Shown here: positions 60,049 to 64,000 of the stretch, one piece after another
Numbering within the stretch: the first letter of the stretch is position 1
How the letters are laid out: every line of letters starts with the position of its first letter
Source: Rotaria sordida
Lineage: Eukaryota > Rotifera > Eurotatoria > Philodinida > Philodinidae
Length of the DNA: 64,000 bases
Reading direction: 5' to 3'
Assembly: GCA_905250125.1 (NCBI GenBank)
Contig: CAJNOL010000440.1
Location: forward strand, 62,001 to 126,000
The notes under the pieces: generated by a model
What the model was told of the DNA's origin: nothing
Seen by the model: only the letters and a program-made list of their open reading frames with translations
Databases searched by the model: none
Program-made: the position numbers and the translations under genes

Positions 60049-63000
60049 TAAAAATTTTTCGTTTGTATAATTATATATTGGGTAGAATATTGTCTCTTTT
60101 AATTGGTTTTTTTTTAATGAATCTTTATATTTAATCATGATCTTGTGAATGGAAATATTCTCAACGAATAATTTAGATATTCATTTTGTCAGATGTATTT
60201 GTCCGTTGTCTTACTTTAATTTTATATAATATTTGTGTGTTTATATAATCATTGTTTCTTTTCTTTTTTTTTTTTATCTTATTAGCTCTTGATTTTGATT
60301 TTGCTAAACAAGTGCCTTGTTATATTAGCCTTGTCTACGCATATTATTCATTTGTGCTATAGAATAAATAAATAATTGTATAATTTACTTTCATGCATAA
60401 CTGTAATACGTTTGGAATGTAGAAGAAATATAATATTTTTTTAATAGCTTTTAAGGTTATTATAATTTTGTCTGTTTATCAGTATTTTATACTGATTTAA
60501 TGCTTTGAGAGAGAGAGAGAGAGAATAAACAACTATTTTTGAGAGCATAGACATATAATTAATATTCATCGAGATTCGATTCACTTGACCCTAGATTAAC
60601 AGAATAGAGATATGCATATGAATGCATTGAAATATAGGCGTACGTTAAGTACTGGATACATAAATGAGATGACTTGAAATATAAAAGCAATTCTTTTGAC
60701 GAAAAAAAAAATTTTTCGTAATATAAAACTTGATTTTTATGTTTATAAAGAAAAACAATTTCGAATATGCTATATTAGTGCAACGAAGTTCAGTTTATAT
60801 GTGCAATGTTATTAGTTTTTTGATAGAAATTCTGTCAATTTTTTCTTAGTTACATTAACGCTATTTCTATTGCAAAAAAAAATTAAATAAAAAGTGATGT
60901 TAGTTAATCATTATCTTATGTACAGATTCATTCTTTCACTCTTAATAATTATTATATCACATCGTCATGTATACAGTATTGAACAATTGATCGAACTGTT
61001 CAATCATTTAAGAACAATGCTCGTCCCTTCTAAAAGTGTACAAGATTGAATAAGCATGCTCATAATCGACCATTAATCATCGTATAAAGATGTATTACAT
61101 GCCTGAGTATTACGATCGTATTTCTTCGTATGTGATAGGAAGATATATGACTGTCTACGGCGACATACTGAATAAAATGTAAGAGTTATTTACGGTCTTC
61201 GTATATGATCGTAATACTGAACTATGTAATACACCAAAATACGGTCGTATATGATGAAATACCGAGTGTATATAGATTTCGCATTCTTCGCCTCGGGAAA
61301 CTACTCATCGTTTTATTTGAATTCTAATGCGTAGGTGCCCTTGTTTATCATTCTACATAGTCATTGGTGCCATAGTGACCATACGATAAGTATGTTATAG
61401 ACAGACACAGGTGAATTTTCGTTTCTCGATTCCATCCTTACAGTCTAGGGAATAGAATGTGAAGTGCAATAATGACAAACTCCAGGATAGTCAATCTAAT
61501 CTTTGAAAGAACGCCGTCAACAATGCGATATCTGCTGCTAGAACGAAAAGTTTTCCAAAACGGACGTGAATTCTTGAAAACATTTTCTCTACTATCAAAA
61601 TAAAGTAAAAGACGAATTGTCTTTTTCATTCGAACATTATTCGAAGAAAGCGAAAGAGAAATCGTTTTAACATACAAAAAGGTCATATAAAAAACTAATC
61701 TTTATTAATTAGCAATTAACAGAAGCAGTTTCCTTGCCACAGAGTAATGGATTGCACAGTGAAATACGAGAAGAAACTATGCACAAAGCTAATAGTCTTA
61801 TTGCTACAAGAGAAATAGTTCTTTGTTCGAATGTTCAAATAAAAAATTTTTCCAACAGCCAATAATTTTTAAAAATTTCTTCAAATTCAACACATTTTTC
61901 TCAACACATGTTAGCATACACCGGTAGATTCTGTACGAGTGGATGCTGTCGTAAGCCTCCACACTAGGTAAAATCCTGTTGATTGTTGATACTGATTTTA
62001 TGCTAAATAATCGTATCTCAAATATCATTTAAAATAAGAATGATACTATAGTCATTGACAAATTGACTCCATAGTGCTCTTTAGTTATTTTTTCTTTTCC
62101 TTTTTTTTTTTTGTAATAGAATATAAAACAATAAAGTCGAGCTGTATTGAGTATTGATGGAAGTTCAATGAAAATGAAAAATACTATTGATAATGAATGT
62201 GTAACTAGGTGAATGCTTCATATTAGAGGTTTAAATAAGTATAATTTTCGTCCTACTTGTAACTTTACTAGTCAAAATGATAAAATTTTCTTGAAAATTT
62301 AAAAAAACATTTCAGGCAGCCGGTCTGTCTCGTTTATGACAGATTTGAAAAATCAGAATCTGTGTTTGTGTCAAGCAAAAAGACTAGATGGTCTGTTTCC
62401 ACTTGTGTTCCACATTGCACTCAGAAAAAAAAAACTAACAATAATCTTTAGTCATTATTATTACCTATATTCAATTCTATGTATAAACAAAATAATGCAT
62501 ATTTATAAGAAACTGTTGTAATATATAATCAACAAAAATTTAACTGACTGAGAAGGCATAAAAATCTGATAAAATTAACTAGTTTCTCATCACATTGTTA
62601 AGCTTGCCTATTATATCCATGATGATGTCGATGTACTAGCAAGTTTTCTATTACTTCGAAATATTTGCACACATCTCAACTCAACTACAAACATATACTA
62701 TTGATATCAATAGACTTTTAATTTTATATGCTTATTTAAATTTAATTATCTTCATAATATTCAATGTTTCATCAAAACATCATTGTTGTAATTCTTTTCA
62801 ATTGACCTTACGAAGATATCGTTCCAAGTGATAAATCATTTTTTTTTGTTCGGACTCTATATGCATAAAGTAAATTCAAAAAGGATAAGTCTCCTTAGAT
62901 CTTTCCTCCAGAGTTATAGCCATATGAGTCTATCAGACTGTATACAACCAAGATATCGAATGATGGCATTTCGATCTTCTACATCCGACAAAATCTATTC

Positions 63001-64000
63001 CTTCACTTCGGCGTAGTATTGGATGGCTTCGGTAAAGCGCTACAATATTGGCTACCTGAAGCGTGTTTCACAATGACTCCGAAAACAACAAGATAGGTCT
63101 ACTTGTAAATAGAATGTTCTGGAATTTTCAAGTTAAAAGAATGTTTTGTTCACGAAATATTGAATTTCAAAAAAAAACATAAGATTCTGTTATCTTTCAT
63201 AAAATATAAATAATTCTGGGTAATTCAATATCTCGTAGAGGAAACTTTATTTTGAGCTCTAAATTTCAAAACATTCTAATTATTTACTAGTAAGTCTGTT
63301 AGCCTTCACGCTCACAAGGAGCGACGAACACGATTAAAGACGTGTGTGTTTTCTTCTCTCTCTGTTTTTATTTTTTTGAAAAATGAGTGTTTATATGCGA
63401 CTATGACAACAAGGACAAAAAAGTAGAAAAAAACACAACGTCTAGTCAAGGTTAAAGAAAAGAAGTAATAGAAACGAAATAATGATATCGAAAATATCAG
63501 ACGAACAAAGTATGATTAAAGAAAAGAAAATAGAGAGGATCGGAGTATATGTTATAAAAATATACTCTCACAAGGTCTCTCTATAGGCAAAATTTTAGTT
63601 TGAATTATTATCATTCGATTGTTTGGTGTTTACCGTCTTATAGGCTTAAATGGTTATAACTCAGGAGGTAAGACTTAGAGACATTGACCGTTTTGGAGTT
63701 TTTCATATCTTACTGGAATTTATCTTATATGCACAAAGTTCGTATTTAAAAAACGATTTCCTCGTTAGAAAGCTCAATAGAATAGAATAGTATTTTTTTC
63801 TCTGATCATATATTATTGCAAATAGCAGAATAATTAATCGAAACATTGTCATATTGGACTTATGTTAAATCTTGATTGCCACTAAATGAGTAGATCTTAA
63901 TCACATTCTGTGGATTCTTTACTTTTATAAAAAAAATTCTTTGATAATTTAATCACAAAAATATTGTTTATGAAATGTAAAATGAGAATTTAACATATCT
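60049..64000. other. Intergenic to the window end, no gene seen
   Basis: AT-rich with a (GA)n run at ~60507-60524 and one inverted-repeat element at 61066-61265. Short frames (61438-61686, 61804-62028, 62336-62521, 62828-63016) have no domain or splice support. Confidence 0.55.
61066..61265. repeat. Inverted-repeat element, 200 bases
   Basis: Left arm TGTATTACATGCCTGAGTAT then TACGATCGTAT is mirrored by ATGATCGTAATACTGAACTA then TGTAATACACC at the right. Arms ~50 bases. A partial relative lies at 42590-42672. Confidence 0.6.

Overview
The window looks like nuclear DNA of a bdelloid rotifer, probably a Rotaria-like species. It is strongly AT-rich. Most genes are cut by many small GT-AG introns (about 50-70 bases). 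It holds animal-specific genes (focal adhesion kinase, an M6/proteolipid protein) beside genes that look bacterial or plant-like and are intronless or of uncertain origin. Short G-rich tracts resemble the TGTGGG telomere repeat reported for bdelloids. The species call is inference; the metazoan call is firm.

Layout: 1-4.1 kb is intergenic with a long copy of a dispersed repeat. A B-box protein gene lies at 4.1-5.9 kb (-). A repeat field rich in CG-containing motifs (7.3-8.5 kb) runs into a broken NHL-repeat gene (8.5-9.2 kb, +). A C2H2 zinc-finger gene follows (10-11.1 kb, -). A complete 17-exon focal adhesion kinase gene fills 13.3-22.3 kb (-); one of its introns holds a Tc1/mariner element with both ends and its TA duplication. 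A zinc-type alcohol dehydrogenase-like gene runs the other way (22.8-26.7 kb, +) from a shared 490-base spacer. A small secreted cysteine-rich protein is at 27-27.6 kb (-). About 8 kb without genes follows. Then come an intronless 552-residue protein of unknown family (35.3-36.9 kb, -), 7.7 kb of palindrome-rich spacer, an intronless methyltransferase (44.6-45.5 kb, +), and a small secreted At4g14100-like protein (48.5-49.2 kb, -). PSMD11/Rpn6 (51.2-53.8 kb, -) sits 104 bases downstream of a SPIN90/NCKIPSD-like gene (53.9-58.6 kb, -), and an M6 gene (58.8-60.0 kb, +) diverges from the latter. 60-64 kb shows no gene.

How the genes fit together: two products touch adhesion and actin (FAK at integrin contacts; SPIN90 family proteins act on Arp2/3), and PSMD11 is a core proteasome lid subunit. 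Otherwise I see no functional cluster. The most striking non-genic property is the density of inverted-repeat elements without any transposase: at least ten, one of them a nested set of palindromes at 39.5-40.6 kb. The exon structures of seven spliced genes were worked out by hand; exon phases close exactly, except for one or two borders that may be off by a base.
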